Shown here piece by piece: positions 33,645 through 42,037 of a stretch of DNA of 64,000 bases. Each line of letters begins with the position of its first letter. The first letter of the stretch is position 1. Origin of the DNA: an uncultured Clostridia bacterium (lineage in GTDB: Bacteria > Bacillota > Clostridia > UBA1381); contig CAKSDE010000004.1 in assembly GCA_934444735.1 (NCBI GenBank), positions 128,591-192,590 of the forward strand, in the 5' to 3' direction. The notes beneath the pieces were generated by a model. It saw only the letters and a list, made by a program, of their open reading frames with translations, had not been told where the DNA came from and searched no databases. The position numbers and the translations under genes were made by a program.

Positions 33645-34840
33645 TGTTTTATTCCTCCCAAAATACCGTCAAGCGCTTTGCAAAACGCGTTTATGTCGTC
33701 CTCTGTTATGATAAAGGGCGGTGCAAGTCTAAGAGTTGTGCCGCCGCAAAGACTGGTTAAAAAGCCTTTTTCAAAAAGCTTTGCAAATACATCTTTTGCA
33801 ATTTCCGGTTTTAGTTCTATTCCGATCAAAAGTCCGACTCCGCGGATTTCTTCTATATATTCGGGATGCTTTTTCCCGATTGAATTTAATTTATCCGAGA
33901 AAATTTTACCCATCTCTTTTGCACGGTGGACGAGATTTTCCTCTTCAAAAATATCGAATACGGCGAGTCCTGCCGCGGTCGCAAATGGGTTCCCGCCGAA
34001 GGTTGTACCGTGATCGCCCGGTGCAAATGCGCTTGCGACAAAATCTTTGGCGCAGACCGCGCCGATCGGTATACCGCAGCCGAGCGCTTTTGCCGAGGTG
34101 AATATATCGGGTTCGACTCCGTAGTATTGGTGCGCAAACCATTCTCCGCATCTTCCCATACCTGTCTGAACCTCGTCAAATATAAGTATGATTTCTTTTT
34201 CGTCGCAAAGCTTTCTCAATGCCTGTACGTAAGCCTTGTCCATCGGGTGAACGCCGCTCTCGCCCTGTATCAGCTCGATCATAATTGCCGCGGTTTTGTC
34301 GGTAACGGCAGCTTTTATCGCGTCTATGTCGTTGGGCTTAACCTGGGTAAAGCCGGGAACGAGCGGACGGTACGGCTTTTGGTACTTTTCCTGACCGGTT
34401 GCCGCAACTGTTGCAAGGGTTCTTCCGTGGAAGGATTTATCAAGAGAAATTATTTCATATTTTTCAATGCCTTTTTTATAAAAGTAAATTTTTGCAAGTT
34501 TTAGCGCACCCTCGTTTGCCTCTGCACCCGTTGAGCAGAAGAATACTTTATCGGCGGATGAGTGTTCAACCAATTTTTGCGCCAGCTTTGCCTGGTTTTC
34601 TATATAATAAAGACTTGAGGTATGCAAAACCTTGTCCGCCTGAGCTTTTAAGGCTTTTATAAACTTCGGGTGCGAATGCCCGAGAGCATTTACCGCAATA
34701 CCTCCCAAAAAGTCATAATATTCTTTTCCGTCATCGGCAAAAAGCTTCATTCCCTCGCCCTTTTCAAAGGCAACGGGGAGTCTTTCGCCGAAAGTGTTCA
34801 TATAATATTGTTTATCGAGTTTTTTTATTTCTTCCAACAT
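33641..34840 (-). CDS. argD: Acetylornithine aminotransferase
   Basis: 399 aa from ATG 34840 (LEEIKKLDKQYYMNTFGERL), the usual start position of ArgD; in-frame ATGs at 34849 and 34876 are possible but less well placed to GAGATGAG. PLP-enzyme signatures: FFCSTGAEANEGALKLA, LIFDEVQTGMGRCGEWF, and the PLP lysine in SAKALGCGIPIGA. It makes N-acetylornithine and can serve as succinyl-DAP aminotransferase in bacteria that use that route; here dapL makes that unnecessary. First gene of the arginine operon. Confidence 0.95.
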   Translation of the reverse strand: MLEEIKKLDKQYYMNTFGERLPVAFEKGEGMKLFADDGKEYYDFLGGIAVNALGHSHPKFIKALKAQADKVLHTSSLYYIENQAKLAQKLVEHSSADKVFFCSTGAEANEGALKLAKIYFYKKGIEKYEIISLDKSFHGRTLATVAATGQEKYQKPYRPLVPGFTQVKPNDIDAIKAAVTDKTAAIMIELIQGESGVHPMDKAYVQALRKLCDEKEIILIFDEVQTGMGRCGEWFAHQYYGVEPDIFTSAKALGCGIPIGAVCAKDFVASAFAPGDHGTTFGGNPFATAAGLAVFDIFEEENLVHRAKEMGKIFSDKLNSIGKKHPEYIEEIRGVGLLIGIELKPEIAKDVFAKLFEKGFLTSLCGGTTLRLAPPFIITEDDINAFCKALDGILGGIKQ

Positions 34841-34948
34841 ATTTCTCATCTCTTTTTTATAAATAGTTTTAGGCAAAAGGCAAAATTTTACTTTTGCCTT
34901 TCACCCAAACGTGTTACAATCACCCCTATAATTGTATTCCACGTTGTT

Positions 34949-34977
34949 ATTATACAGCATTTTGCATAATAATGCAA
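34949..34977 (-). promoter_or_regulatory. argD promoter overlapped by an ARG-box-like palindrome
   Basis: Minus-strand TTGCAT (34972-34977), 17-bp spacer, TATAAT (34949-34954). TTGCAT-AATA-ATGCAA (34962-34977) is a perfect inverted repeat like ArgR/AhrC half-sites and covers the -35 box. The leader also has an AAAGGCAAAA / TTTTGCCTTT hairpin near 34880-34905. Confidence 0.7.
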
Positions 34978-35038
34978 GAATTATTTATAATTTCCCAAAT
35001 AAATTCAGTTTTTATACAAAACAAATGTATATTACACG

Positions 35039-35066
35039 CCATTTATGCAAAAACTTGCATAAATGG
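35039..35066. promoter_or_regulatory. Perfect hairpin just behind queG, second TTGCAT/ATGCAA palindrome
   Basis: CCATTTATGCAA (35039-35050) pairs with TTGCATAAATGG (35055-35066). It has no T-tail on the queG strand, and its centre repeats the half-sites of the argD operator, so it may be a second ArgR site as well as a 3'-end hairpin. Confidence 0.5.
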
Positions 35067-35068
35067 GA

Positions 35069-35917
35069 TCAGTCATTTTCGTTTTTGATGTCTATATTTC
35101 TTTTTATAACGTTTTTGCCGCGCCACGAAAAAGCACGGTCTTTGAATTTACGTAAAAATTCGCGGTTCGACATCTCGCCTATGTCAAGCTCTGTGATTAA
35201 ATCGCTGCAAAATGCCGGATTTGACGCATCGGGCGCATTTTTATTGTACGGACACACCTTTTGACATATATCGCATCCCCAGATAAGCTCGCCCTTTTTT
35301 ATAAGCATTTTTTCGGTTTCGGAGAGCTCACCCTTTTTCTGCGTAAGATGCGAAAGGCATTTTGAAAAATCGTTATCCGAAAGTGCGCCGCTCGGGCAGC
35401 TCTCGATGCATTTTCCACAGTCTATGCAGGACTTTTCAAGAGGGCTGTCCTCTTTTAGGGGGCAGTCGGTCAGTATGTAGCCGATGAAGATAAAACTCCC
35501 GAACTTGGGGTGTATAAGCATATGGTTTTTTCCAAAAAAACCAAGACCGGCAAGATACGCAAGATGCCGGTCACACAAATCCCCGGTATCGGAAAAGGAT
35601 TTTCCGCCATAACCGTTTTGTTCTAATATTTTTATTGCCGCATCGGCGATTTCATTTGTTACCGCATGGTAATCTCTGCCGTAGGCATATGACGAAATAT
35701 TTCCCGAAAGCCCGGATTTATACGAAACGACAAAAACAATTACGGATTTTGCCGACGGCATTATCAGAAAGGGATTTATCCTTTTTTGGTAATCGTTTGC
35801 CGAAAAATCCACCGTCTTTTTCATATATTCGCTTATTTCATCATATATGCGCGCACGGCATACTCCGACATCGGACGCACCTGCTAAAAGAAGTGCGTCC
35901 GAGAGCAGTTTTTTCAT
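35069..35917 (-). CDS. queG: Epoxyqueuosine reductase-like protein
   Basis: 282 aa. Two 4Fe-4S clusters are encoded by CIDCGKCIESCPSGAL and CDICQKVCPYN, behind an N-terminal cobalamin-binding-type domain (GVCRARIYDE, SYAYGRDYH). This is the QueG layout (epoxyqueuosine to queuosine, last step of tRNA queuosine formation), but it is shorter than the usual 310-380 aa and lacks the C-terminal HEAT-like part, as do many Clostridial versions. Its start overlaps the trxA stop (ATGA). Confidence 0.85.
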   Translation of the reverse strand: MKKLLSDALLLAGASDVGVCRARIYDEISEYMKKTVDFSANDYQKRINPFLIMPSAKSVIVFVVSYKSGLSGNISSYAYGRDYHAVTNEIADAAIKILEQNGYGGKSFSDTGDLCDRHLAYLAGLGFFGKNHMLIHPKFGSFIFIGYILTDCPLKEDSPLEKSCIDCGKCIESCPSGALSDNDFSKCLSHLTQKKGELSETEKMLIKKGELIWGCDICQKVCPYNKNAPDASNPAFCSDLITELDIGEMSNREFLRKFKDRAFSWRGKNVIKRNIDIKNEND

Positions 35918-36231
35918 ATATATTGATCCAGAACGTCGCAGAAATCGTCAAATGAGCGCGCGCCCACAAGCTTTTCCGCCTGTCTGCCGTCTTTAAATAT
36001 GATTATTGTCGGAATGGATACAACCGCAAATTCCGAGGCAAGGGCACTCTCTTCATCGACATTTACCTTGCCGACCTTGATCTTGCCCGCATATTCTTCC
36101 TCGAGCTGGTCAATAATCGGGGCAACCATACGGCAGGGGCCGCACCAGGACGCCCAAAAATCAACCAAAACAACACCGTTTGCGTTTATAACTTCCTTAT
36201 CAAAATTTTCCGTTGTAAAGCTTTGTGCCAT
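35914..36231 (-). CDS. trxA: Thioredoxin
   Basis: 105 aa with the active-site WCGPCR (cysteines 30 and 33), the cis-proline segment VSIPTIIIF and the standard start SFTTENFDKEV. A thiol reductant for cytoplasmic proteins. It is coupled to queG and follows the lipoprotein gene by 18 bp. Confidence 0.97.
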   Translation of the reverse strand: MAQSFTTENFDKEVINANGVVLVDFWASWCGPCRMVAPIIDQLEEEYAGKIKVGKVNVDEESALASEFAVVSIPTIIIFKDGRQAEKLVGARSFDDFCDVLDQYI

Positions 36232-36249
36232 AGTTAAATCAGTCCTTTT

Positions 36250-36909
36250 TTAAAATGTTTTTCCTTCGATTGTTTTAACAATATTTGAACCCTCCGCAGC
36301 ATAATCGCTGAGTGAATATACAAGCTCTTCGTTGAAGGTTCCGCTTTCGTAGGTGTACTGAATAATGCTCTTTCCCGCGCCCGAGGTCTGGGTGAGGATA
36401 ATTACATTCGTGGTTTCCTTATCGTAAAGCTCGCCTATATCCAGCTGGATTGATCCGATCTGGAGATATTGATCGTAGAGCATATATACTCCGTTTTGCG
36501 TGTTTACCGTTACCATCCAGTTTTGTCCGTCATCGGCAATAACCTGCCCGTCAACAACCTGTGCCGTTGTAAGAACGCTCAAAGTGTCGAGCTTGCCGTC
36601 CGAATCAAAGTCGTATTCATACTGTGAAACAAGGTTATAGCCGTTGGTGTCAATGCTTGTCAAGATGTTTTTCTTAACCTTTTTGTTTGACTTCTTGTCA
36701 TCGGTGTCACTTGCCTGAGTAGTGTCGGCAGAAGTATCCTTTGTGTCGTGAGCTGTTGTATCGCTGCTGTCGGTATTTTCGGCACTTTGATCCGATGCCG
36801 GCTGTGAGTCGGTTTTTGTGTCTGTTTCGGGTGCGGTGTTTTCTTCGCCTGTGCAGCCGCAGAGCGAGAGCATCGATACGACAGCTAAAATTAGTATGTA
36901 TTTTTTCAT
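36250..36909 (-). CDS. Putative lipoprotein, unknown function
   Basis: 219 aa from ATG 36909 (AAGGA spaced 9 nt; ATG 36918 would be too close). The N-terminus MKKYILILAVVSMLSLCGC is a lipoprotein signal with Cys19 as the likely lipidated residue, although the cysteine at -2 is unusual. Residues 20-75 are a low-complexity Thr/Ser/Asp linker. The C-terminal domain (about 80-219) begins TSIDTNGYNLVSQYEYDFDSDGKLD, EF-hand-like in sequence (DFDSDGKLD). No known family recognised. Confidence 0.75.
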   Translation of the reverse strand: MKKYILILAVVSMLSLCGCTGEENTAPETDTKTDSQPASDQSAENTDSSDTTAHDTKDTSADTTQASDTDDKKSNKKVKKNILTSIDTNGYNLVSQYEYDFDSDGKLDTLSVLTTAQVVDGQVIADDGQNWMVTVNTQNGVYMLYDQYLQIGSIQLDIGELYDKETTNVIILTQTSGAGKSIIQYTYESGTFNEELVYSLSDYAAEGSNIVKTIEGKTF

Positions 36910-36936
36910 GTTTTTCATTCCTTCTCCTTTGTATTT

Positions 36937-37575
36937 TTAAAACTTTATGTATTTTGGCTCTTCGGAAACGCTGTATTCGATCCTGCCGTCGGTAAGATCG
37001 ACCATATCCTCCAAAAAGCGCTCGGTGTCCCCGATTCGGCAGCATATTTTAAAGGTGACATAATCACCGTATGCCGTGTCCTCGAGAATATAATTTTCAG
37101 ATGAAATTTTATACTGTATTCGTCCGACGAGTGTGTAGTCCGCTTTTATTTCGACTGTGTTGCAAAGTGTCATTGTAACAATCCCTGCTTCGGTTAACCC
37201 TGATTTGGCGCTTGCGGTGTATGCACGCACCAATCCTCCCGTGCCGAGAAGTGTACCGCCGAAATACCGTGTAACTACGACTATAACGTCCACCAACCCC
37301 TCCTTCCTGATAGTATCGAGAACCGGCATACCTGCCGTTCCTCCCGGTTCGCCGTCGTCCGAATAACGTGTTATATTATTTTCATCAATTATATAGGCAT
37401 AAACATTGTGGCTTGCATCGGAATACTGCTTTTTTATCTGTGCAAGAAATTCCAGTGCGTCCTCCTCCGTTTCGACAGGCTTGACGTTTGCGATAAATTT
37501 CGATTTTTTATCGATATATACCGTTTGCGCCTCGTCTGAAACGGTTTTATAGCTGATCTTTTTTGAAATCGTCAC
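36937..37575 (-). CDS. yigZ: YigZ/IMPACT family protein
   Basis: 212 aa. The N-terminal IMPACT domain is clear: SKFIANVKPVETEEDALEFL, ASHNVYAYII, RYSDDGEPGGTAG and VVVTRYFGGTLLGTGGLVRAY, followed by a ferredoxin-like C-terminal DUF1949 domain. Function in bacteria is unsettled (translation-linked). GGGGG sits 4 nt before GTG 37575 (GTG 37578 also possible). It overlaps the end of hflX by about 30 bp. Confidence 0.92.
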   Translation of the reverse strand: MTISKKISYKTVSDEAQTVYIDKKSKFIANVKPVETEEDALEFLAQIKKQYSDASHNVYAYIIDENNITRYSDDGEPGGTAGMPVLDTIRKEGLVDVIVVVTRYFGGTLLGTGGLVRAYTASAKSGLTEAGIVTMTLCNTVEIKADYTLVGRIQYKISSENYILEDTAYGDYVTFKICCRIGDTERFLEDMVDLTDGRIEYSVSEEPKYIKF

Positions 37576-38824
37576 CACCCCCTAAAAATTCCCTCAAAGA
37601 GTTATAGGTTATCTTGTCGGCAAGTATCGTCATAAGCGTGCCGTTTTCGGTAAACTCCTCCGATAGAACCTTTTCCTTTTCGTGAAGTCTGTTTACTATA
37701 TCTCCTCGGCTGTAGGGTATAATCACCGTCATTTTCTGCTTTTTGCCGGGTGCGGCATCTGAGAGTGCCGCTAAAAATTCACCCGTTCCGATGCCTGTCT
37801 TGGCTGAAATGAATATTCCCTTTTCGGTGGGGATAAAATCGTTTGCAAGATCTGATTTGTTGTATAGATTTATTACAGGCTTTCCCGATGCGCCGATGTC
37901 ATTCAATACGCTCTCAACAACTTTCATGTGTGTTTCGTATTCAGGATTTGATACGTCCGTCACATGGATAAGAACATCAGCCTCTGCCGCCTCTTCAAGA
38001 GTTGATTTGAACGCCTCGATTAAGTGATGCGGCAGTTTTCGGATAAAGCCGACGGTGTCGATTAAAAGAATTACGCGGTTATCCTCCAAAGTGATTGCGC
38101 GCGATGTGGTGTCGAGTGTTGCAAAGAGCTTATCCTCGGCAAATACTTCGGCATCGGTCAGCATATTTAAAAGCGATGATTTCCCGGCATTGGTGTACCC
38201 GACCAGGGCAGCCGTTATTATGTTGTCCTTTTTTCTGCGCGCACGCAAAAGGTCGCGGTGTCTTTTTATTTCTTTTAAATCGCCCTCTAAAGCGGATATT
38301 CTTTTGTTGATGTGGCGCCTGTCGGTTTCAAGCTTTGTTTCACCCGGACCGCGTGTGCCGATACCTGCACCGGTACGGCTCATGACCGTGCCCATGCCGC
38401 GAAGACGCGGAAGGCGGTATTTTAGCTGTGCCAACTCGACCTGGAGCTTACCCTCGCCGCTTTTTGCGCGCATTGCGAATATATCGAGAATCAGCATTGA
38501 TCTGTCCAAAACCTTTACGCCGAGCGTGTCGCTTATATTTTTAAGCTGAACAGGAGAAAGCTCATCATCGAATATAACGCAGTCTGCCGACATATTGGCG
38601 ACCGCCTCGGCAAGCTCCGAAAGCTTACCCTCGCCCATATAAGTTCCGCTTTCAAGACTTGATTTGTTCTGCACAATAATCCCGATAACTTCGCCGCCGG
38701 CGGTTTCGGCAAGACCTGCAAGCTCTTCTATGGTTTCATCGGTTGTATCGGAAAGAACGTCGGGAGTGCCGGTATGGACGCCGGCGAGAATCACGCGTTC
38801 TTTTTTTTCTTCAATAATATCCAT
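37547..38824 (-). CDS. hflX: Ribosome-associated GTPase HflX
   Basis: 425 aa from ATG 38824, which has GGAG 8 nt upstream; the in-frame ATG at 38860 lies at the transcription start and has no site. N-terminal nucleotide-binding and glycine-rich RGMGTVMSRTGAGIGTRGPGE segment, then the GTPase: GYTNAGKSSL, DTVGFIRKLPH, NKSD. HflX rescues stalled ribosomes under stress. First gene of hflX-yigZ-lipoprotein-trxA-queG. Confidence 0.96.
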   Translation of the reverse strand: MDIIEEKKERVILAGVHTGTPDVLSDTTDETIEELAGLAETAGGEVIGIIVQNKSSLESGTYMGEGKLSELAEAVANMSADCVIFDDELSPVQLKNISDTLGVKVLDRSMLILDIFAMRAKSGEGKLQVELAQLKYRLPRLRGMGTVMSRTGAGIGTRGPGETKLETDRRHINKRISALEGDLKEIKRHRDLLRARRKKDNIITAALVGYTNAGKSSLLNMLTDAEVFAEDKLFATLDTTSRAITLEDNRVILLIDTVGFIRKLPHHLIEAFKSTLEEAAEADVLIHVTDVSNPEYETHMKVVESVLNDIGASGKPVINLYNKSDLANDFIPTEKGIFISAKTGIGTGEFLAALSDAAPGKKQKMTVIIPYSRGDIVNRLHEKEKVLSEEFTENGTLMTILADKITYNSLREFLGGGDDFKKDQL

Positions 38825-38868
38825 AATTTTCTCCGTTTGATTTTTTCTGAAAATACTCATTCATATCT

Positions 38869-38897
38869 ATTATATCAAATTTTTTTTGTTTCGTACA
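38869..38897 (-). promoter_or_regulatory. Probable hflX operon promoter
   Basis: Minus-strand TATAAT (38869-38874) with only a weak -35 (TGTACG, 17 bp away). About 45 bp before the preferred start codon. Confidence 0.45.
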
Positions 38898-38948
38898 CCC
38901 TAAAATGAAAAAAAGTTAAAATTTTTTTGGTTTTTTTTAAAAAACTTC

Positions 38949-38976
38949 TTGTAAATTGAAAAATTTATGGTATAAT
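38949..38976 (+). promoter_or_regulatory. Promoter of secG
   Basis: TTGTAA (38949-38954), 16-bp spacer, TATAAT (38971-38976). Confidence 0.65.
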
Positions 38977-39020
38977 GTTATTATGTGTTTATTATTATGT
39001 ATAGGAGGACTGTTATTTTT

Positions 39021-39263
39021 ATGAGTACATTATTCACTGTTCTGCATATCATTATATGTGTTTTGCTGATTGTGGTTGTATTGCTCCAGGAAGGCAAAGA
39101 TCCCGGAATGAAAGGGATTGCAGGCGCTTCGGCGGATATAGGCGATTCGTTTTTCAATAAGAACACCGGACGTACAAAGGCTGCTATGTTCTCTAAGATG
39201 ACCGCTGTTTTGTCGGTATTGTTCTTAATTACAACGGTAGCGCTGATGTATTTGGCAAAATAA
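39021..39263 (+). CDS. secG: Preprotein translocase subunit SecG
   Basis: 80 aa: two membrane helices (residues about 3-22 and 53-75) with the family segment LLQEGKDPGMKGIAGASAD between them. It stimulates SecYEG export. Start is ATG 39021; AGGAGG lies 12 nt upstream, slightly far, and earlier in-frame ATGs add a non-conserved extension. The stop codon is followed at once by the repeat element at 39266; the usual neighbours rnr and smpB are absent. Confidence 0.92.
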   Translation: MSTLFTVLHIIICVLLIVVVLLQEGKDPGMKGIAGASADIGDSFFNKNTGRTKAAMFSKMTAVLSVLFLITTVALMYLAK

Positions 39264-39265
39264 GG

Positions 39266-39556
39266 TGATGCCAAAAAGCTCCGGAACGCAAGAAAAGAAG
39301 TAAAACACGCAGCAATTATATGAAATATAATTGCTGCGTGTAGTTTTGTTAAGGTAGAAAAATCAAAAAAATATGATTTTTCATGAAATTGTTCCTTTTC
39401 TTGCTATCAACAAACTGAGCCACTCGACGTACCTATGTACGCCGTCGGGTAACCCAAAGCTAAAGCTTTGGCTCAGTTTGTCAATTCCAAAGCTTTTTTC
39501 TATTCCCTTAAAAAAGTAAAGGCTGTTTAAAAGGTCAATTGACTTTTTAGACAGCC
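39266..39556 (+). repeat. Structured gene-end repeat, long copy A (behind secG)
   Basis: Starts 2 bp after the secG stop: GATGCCAAAAAGCTCCGGAA, CGCAAGAAAAG, then AT-rich hairpins, CTTTTCTTGC, the nested core AACAAACTGAGCC ... GGCTCAGTTTGTC enclosing GTACC-TAT-GTACGCC and CCAAAGC-TAAA-GCTTTGG, then TTCCAAAGCTTTTTTCTATT and the terminator palindrome. The whole 350-bp gap to the nitroreductase gene is taken up by this and the facing short copy. Confidence 0.8.
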
Positions 39557-39570
39557 GTTTTGTTTTTTTT
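39521..39570. terminator. Terminator palindrome between secG and nitroreductase
   Basis: GGCTGTTTAAAAGGTCA / TGACTTTTTAGACAGCC (39521-39556), then GTTTTGTTTTTTTT. Shared by both convergent genes. Confidence 0.8.
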
Positions 39571-39613
39571 AGGGTATTGTTTTTCTTGCGTTCCGGAGCT
39601 TTTTAACATCCCC
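39557..39613 (-). repeat. Gene-end repeat, short copy behind nitroreductase
   Basis: Minus strand, 2 bp after the stop: GGGGATGTTAAAAAGCTCCG then GAACGCAAGAAAAA, running straight into the shared palindrome. With copy A it forms inverted ends. Confidence 0.7.
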
Positions 39614-39615
39614 TA

Positions 39616-40131
39616 TTATATGATTGTAATGTAGCCTTCTTTTCTCGGCGCTGCGTCTTTTGCAGGCTCCGTGGCATAACCGAGCGCAACAGATCCGACT
39701 CCGCGCAGATTTTCGGGAAGTCCCCATTCCTTTAAGAGCGCCTTGCCCTCGGGACTGTCGAAGATTTCGCGTTCTCTGTGTACCCAAACGGTGGAAAGCC
39801 CTTTTGCGTGAGCCGCGAGCATAATATTTTCAAGCACGCAGCTGCAATCTTCGACATATGTGCCGACAGAGCTGTCTCCCAATACAAGCACGATAACCGG
39901 TGCGCCGTAATACGGATCGGAGTTCACACCCATGATTTCTGCATTAAGCTTGGAAATCTCATCTCTGTATTTTTTGTCGCGTACGGCGATAATTCTCGGG
40001 GATTGACGTCCCATTCCCGTCGGCGCATATGTGCCGGCTTCGAGAATCTCTGCTAAAATGTCGGACGGAACCTCGTCCGGCTTGTATGCTCTTACACTGC
40101 GGCGTGTTTTGATAAGTGATAGTAAATCCAT
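39616..40131 (-). CDS. Nitroreductase family protein
   Basis: 171 aa of the FMN-dependent nitroreductase fold: LLSLIKTRRSVRAYKPDEVP, GTYAPTGMGRQSPRI (FMN loop), then WVHREREIF and ENLRGVGSVALGYA. Likely a flavin-dependent NAD(P)H oxidoreductase; substrate unknown. AGGAGG precedes the start. Monocistronic, with a 3' repeat element. Confidence 0.93.
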   Translation of the reverse strand: MDLLSLIKTRRSVRAYKPDEVPSDILAEILEAGTYAPTGMGRQSPRIIAVRDKKYRDEISKLNAEIMGVNSDPYYGAPVIVLVLGDSSVGTYVEDCSCVLENIMLAAHAKGLSTVWVHREREIFDSPEGKALLKEWGLPENLRGVGSVALGYATEPAKDAAPRKEGYITII

Positions 40132-40190
40132 AATTTTTTCCTCCTGACGTATGGGTTTTTATAAATAATTGCAAAACTATTATTTCACAT

Positions 40191-40961
40191 TTATTTTTCG
40201 GTATTCATATCGTAAAGGAGCTTTAAACCTCTTAACATAATCAAATCATCGTGTATGATCTCATGTTTGCAGTAGCTCGCCACACACTCGGCAAGTCCGC
40301 CGGTGGCAATGACAGTCACCTTTTCACCGAGTTCGTCCTCGATTCGCTCAATCATGCCGTCCATCATTGAGGCATTGCCGAAGATAAGACCGCTCTTCAT
40401 CGCGTCTACCGTGTTTGTGCCGATAATATTCGGCGGCGCCTCGTAGGCGATTGCGGGCAATTGCGATGTTTTTGAGGTAAGTGTATCCTGTGAGATTTTT
40501 ATGCCAGGCAGTATTGCCATGCCGCGGAAAAAGCGGTCGCGGTCGATTACGGCAAGTGTTGTTGCCGTGCCGAGATCGAATATAACCGACGGAACGCTGT
40601 ATTTATCAAGCGCCGCGACCAAAGATACGAGTATATCGTTGCCGAGCTGCTCGGGGTTATCGGTGCTCATTTTTACGCCGTGGTTCATTTTTATATTGAC
40701 CTCAATCGGATTGTAGCCCGTTACAACAAATATTGCCTCTTTTAAAATTTTATCTATCGGCGGCACAACCGAGGACATAATTGCGCCGTTTATTTTATTT
40801 AAGTCTATTCCGTAAATGTCAAATACGTTTTTAAAAAGAACCGCATATTCGGCCGTGGTTTTGTTGCGGTCGGTGGAAAAGCGGCACTCAAAGAGGATTT
40901 CATCACCCTCCATGCAGCCGAGAACGATATTTGTATTTCCGACATCTAATGCTAAAATCAT
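40191..40961 (-). CDS. coaX: Type III pantothenate kinase
   Basis: 256 aa: ASKHA phosphate motif LALDVGNTNIVLG at the start, SSVVPPIDK, FDLGTATTLAVID, and GLIFGNASMMDG. It phosphorylates pantothenate in CoA synthesis. GAAAGGACG precedes ATG 40961. It follows an ECF transporter S-component gene by 18 bp, which makes that transporter a candidate for pantothenate uptake. Confidence 0.96.
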   Translation of the reverse strand: MILALDVGNTNIVLGCMEGDEILFECRFSTDRNKTTAEYAVLFKNVFDIYGIDLNKINGAIMSSVVPPIDKILKEAIFVVTGYNPIEVNIKMNHGVKMSTDNPEQLGNDILVSLVAALDKYSVPSVIFDLGTATTLAVIDRDRFFRGMAILPGIKISQDTLTSKTSQLPAIAYEAPPNIIGTNTVDAMKSGLIFGNASMMDGMIERIEDELGEKVTVIATGGLAECVASYCKHEIIHDDLIMLRGLKLLYDMNTEK

Positions 40962-40979
40962 AGTATTCGTCCTTTCAGA

Positions 40980-41555
40980 TCAGCGTATTCCGCTTGTTTT
41001 CAAAATCCTTGTAATAATCGGGCTTAAAAATACGTTCAATCCCAGCTCGAAGAGGAAATTTCCGCCGACAAGAACGAAAATCACATATTTTGCAACATCG
41101 TTAAAGCCTTCTGCCTGTCCCCATGAGATGATAGTATCCCAGAAGAAAAGACGGCAGCCGAGCAGAAATATGCCCGTGTTTACAATAGGGCAGACGATAG
41201 CTGCGACCGTGACCGCAAGATAGCGGTTATGCTTTTCCAAAAGCTTGTATACAAGCCCTGCGGCAAGACCGCAGAGAGTACCCTTTAAAAGCACGGTTAT
41301 AAGCGTGCCGGGGACGCTCAATGCCAAAAATGCTCCGGCATCTCCGCTTAGAAAGACTACCAACGAAAATGCGAAACCGAGCCATGCACCGGCTGCCGGA
41401 CCGCAAAGTGCGGCGCCTATTACAATCGGTATCAGAACGAGCGATACCGAAAACGGCCCGAAATGTAAAAATGCGCCCATGAATTGCAAAATAACGACTA
41501 TAGCCGTTAGAATGGAGCATAGCGCAAGTGTCTTGGTTGATATTTTTTTGTTCAT
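40980..41555 (-). CDS. ECF transporter S component, possibly for pantothenate
   Basis: 191 aa from ATG 41555 (AGGAGG 8 nt upstream; a longer frame to 41585 lacks this). Six hydrophobic helices; the start KISTKTLALCSILTAIVVIL has the alanine-rich helix 1 used by S components to dock on EcfT. It is co-transcribed with coaX, so pantothenate (PanT) is the likeliest substrate, but binding-site residues cannot be judged by eye. Confidence 0.82.
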   Translation of the reverse strand: MNKKISTKTLALCSILTAIVVILQFMGAFLHFGPFSVSLVLIPIVIGAALCGPAAGAWLGFAFSLVVFLSGDAGAFLALSVPGTLITVLLKGTLCGLAAGLVYKLLEKHNRYLAVTVAAIVCPIVNTGIFLLGCRLFFWDTIISWGQAEGFNDVAKYVIFVLVGGNFLFELGLNVFLSPIITRILKTSGIR

Positions 41556-41611
41556 AATAAAACCTCCTGCTGCTGTTTCCGACAAGCGGAATACAACGCG
41601 TATTTACCTCA

Positions 41612-41640
41612 ATTATAATAAAATTATAAATAGATGTCAA
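41612..41640 (-). promoter_or_regulatory. Promoter of the ECF-coaX operon
   Basis: Minus-strand TTGACA (41635-41640), 17-bp spacer, TATAAT (41612-41617); the leader is only about 50 nt and shows no riboswitch. Confidence 0.8.
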
Positions 41641-41714
41641 TACGGATAATGCATAAAAACCATGCGTTTTGGGAGGGTGCATTTGTAGAAAATCCATGAT
41701 TTTTAAAAAACCTC

Positions 41715-41742
41715 TTGATTTTGTTGAAAAAAGTGGTATTAT
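41715..41742 (+). promoter_or_regulatory. Promoter of the small XRE gene
   Basis: TTGATT (41715-41720), 16-bp spacer, TATTAT (41737-41742). Confidence 0.55.
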
Positions 41743-41791
41743 GGAAAACGAAGAATAAATTTCAAAGAAAATTTAAGAAGGGATGATTCGC

Positions 41792-42037
41792 ATGATTAGA
41801 AATGAGATCGGAGACAATTTACGCAAGCTTAGAAAAGATGCCGGATTATCTCAGAAGCAGATGGCAAAGGCTTTGGGAATTTCAGCGGCAACTCTTTGTG
41901 CATATGAAACGGGAAAAACCGTTCCGGGCATGACAGTCATTATAAAAGCTTCGGCAATATTTCATGTTTCAACGGATACTATTTTGAATATTTATTCAGA
42001 TGCTGTGGAGGCGCCCGGATGGCAGACTAACGAGTAA
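41792..42037 (+). CDS. Small XRE-family DNA-binding protein
   Basis: 81 aa from ATG 41792 (AAGGG 9 nt upstream; ATG 41783 touches the site). A single HTH_3 domain, residues about 6-60: NLRKLRKDAGLSQKQMAKAL and ATLCAYETGKTVPG. There is no sensor domain. Target unknown. Its end overlaps that of the convergent DUF1294 gene. Confidence 0.85.
   Translation: MIRNEIGDNLRKLRKDAGLSQKQMAKALGISAATLCAYETGKTVPGMTVIIKASAIFHVSTDTILNIYSDAVEAPGWQTNE

Noticed and set aside
39266..39613. Insertion sequence or MITE
   Set aside because: There is no transposase, no visible target-site duplication, and the same 5' block occurs singly at other gene ends, so a transposon call is not supported.
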